Assembly (NCBI GenBank): GCA_030042335.1
Contig: JASHZW010000127.1
Span: 1-5,842 of the forward strand
Length of the DNA stretch: 5,842 nt
Direction: 5' to 3'
Source of the DNA: Nitrososphaerales archaeon
GTDB lineage: Archaea; Thermoproteota; Nitrososphaeria; Nitrososphaerales; UBA183
Below, in pieces: positions 5,813-5,842 of the stretch. The position numbers and the translations under genes are program-made. The notes beneath the pieces are model-generated. The model saw nothing but the letters and a program-made list of their open reading frames with translations, ran no database searches and had not been told where the DNA came from. Position 1 is the first letter of the stretch; each line of letters begins with the position of its first letter.

Positions 5813-5842
5813 TATCTTTCACTCGTCTGCGGTGCCAGAGTC

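Overview
The window looks like chromosomal DNA from a GC-rich archaeon. TATA-like boxes (CTTATCTA, CATATCTA, TTTATCTA, CTTATAGG) sit about 33-35 bases before plausible ATG codons, with little or no Shine-Dalgarno sequence. This is the arrangement of short-leader or leaderless archaeal mRNAs. The lineage cannot be fixed from this sequence; Nitrososphaeria-like and Thermoplasmata-like archaea are guesses only.

Layout: (1) Positions 1-676, minus strand, hold the 5' part of a membrane protein. It has an S1-S4 voltage-sensor domain followed, with no pore helices, by a soluble segment resembling the start of the CorA metal-channel cytoplasmic domain; the gene leaves the window on the left. (2) Positions 677-791 are a short divergent promoter region with one TATA box per direction and a perfect 28-bp palindrome. 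(3) Positions 792-1930 hold a two-gene operon: a PadR-type repressor and, with an ATGA overlap, a six-helix DUF998 membrane protein. (4) Positions 1980-2846 hold an alpha/beta hydrolase with its own promoter. (5) Positions 2881-3990 hold a soluble protein with a long N-terminal coiled coil that I do not recognise. (6) Positions 3995-5812, minus strand, hold a large APC-superfamily permease with extra membrane helices at both ends. It converges on gene 5 with 4 bases between the stop codons.

How the genes may work together: the palindrome is in the right place for PadR to repress its own operon, and it is close enough to the divergent voltage-sensor gene to influence that too. PadR, DUF998 and the voltage-sensor protein may therefore form one regulated membrane-response module. 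The hydrolase, coiled-coil protein and permease show no sequence link to this module beyond proximity. No RNA genes, CRISPR arrays, insertion sequences or long repeats were seen, and there is no gene-free stretch over 300 bases.
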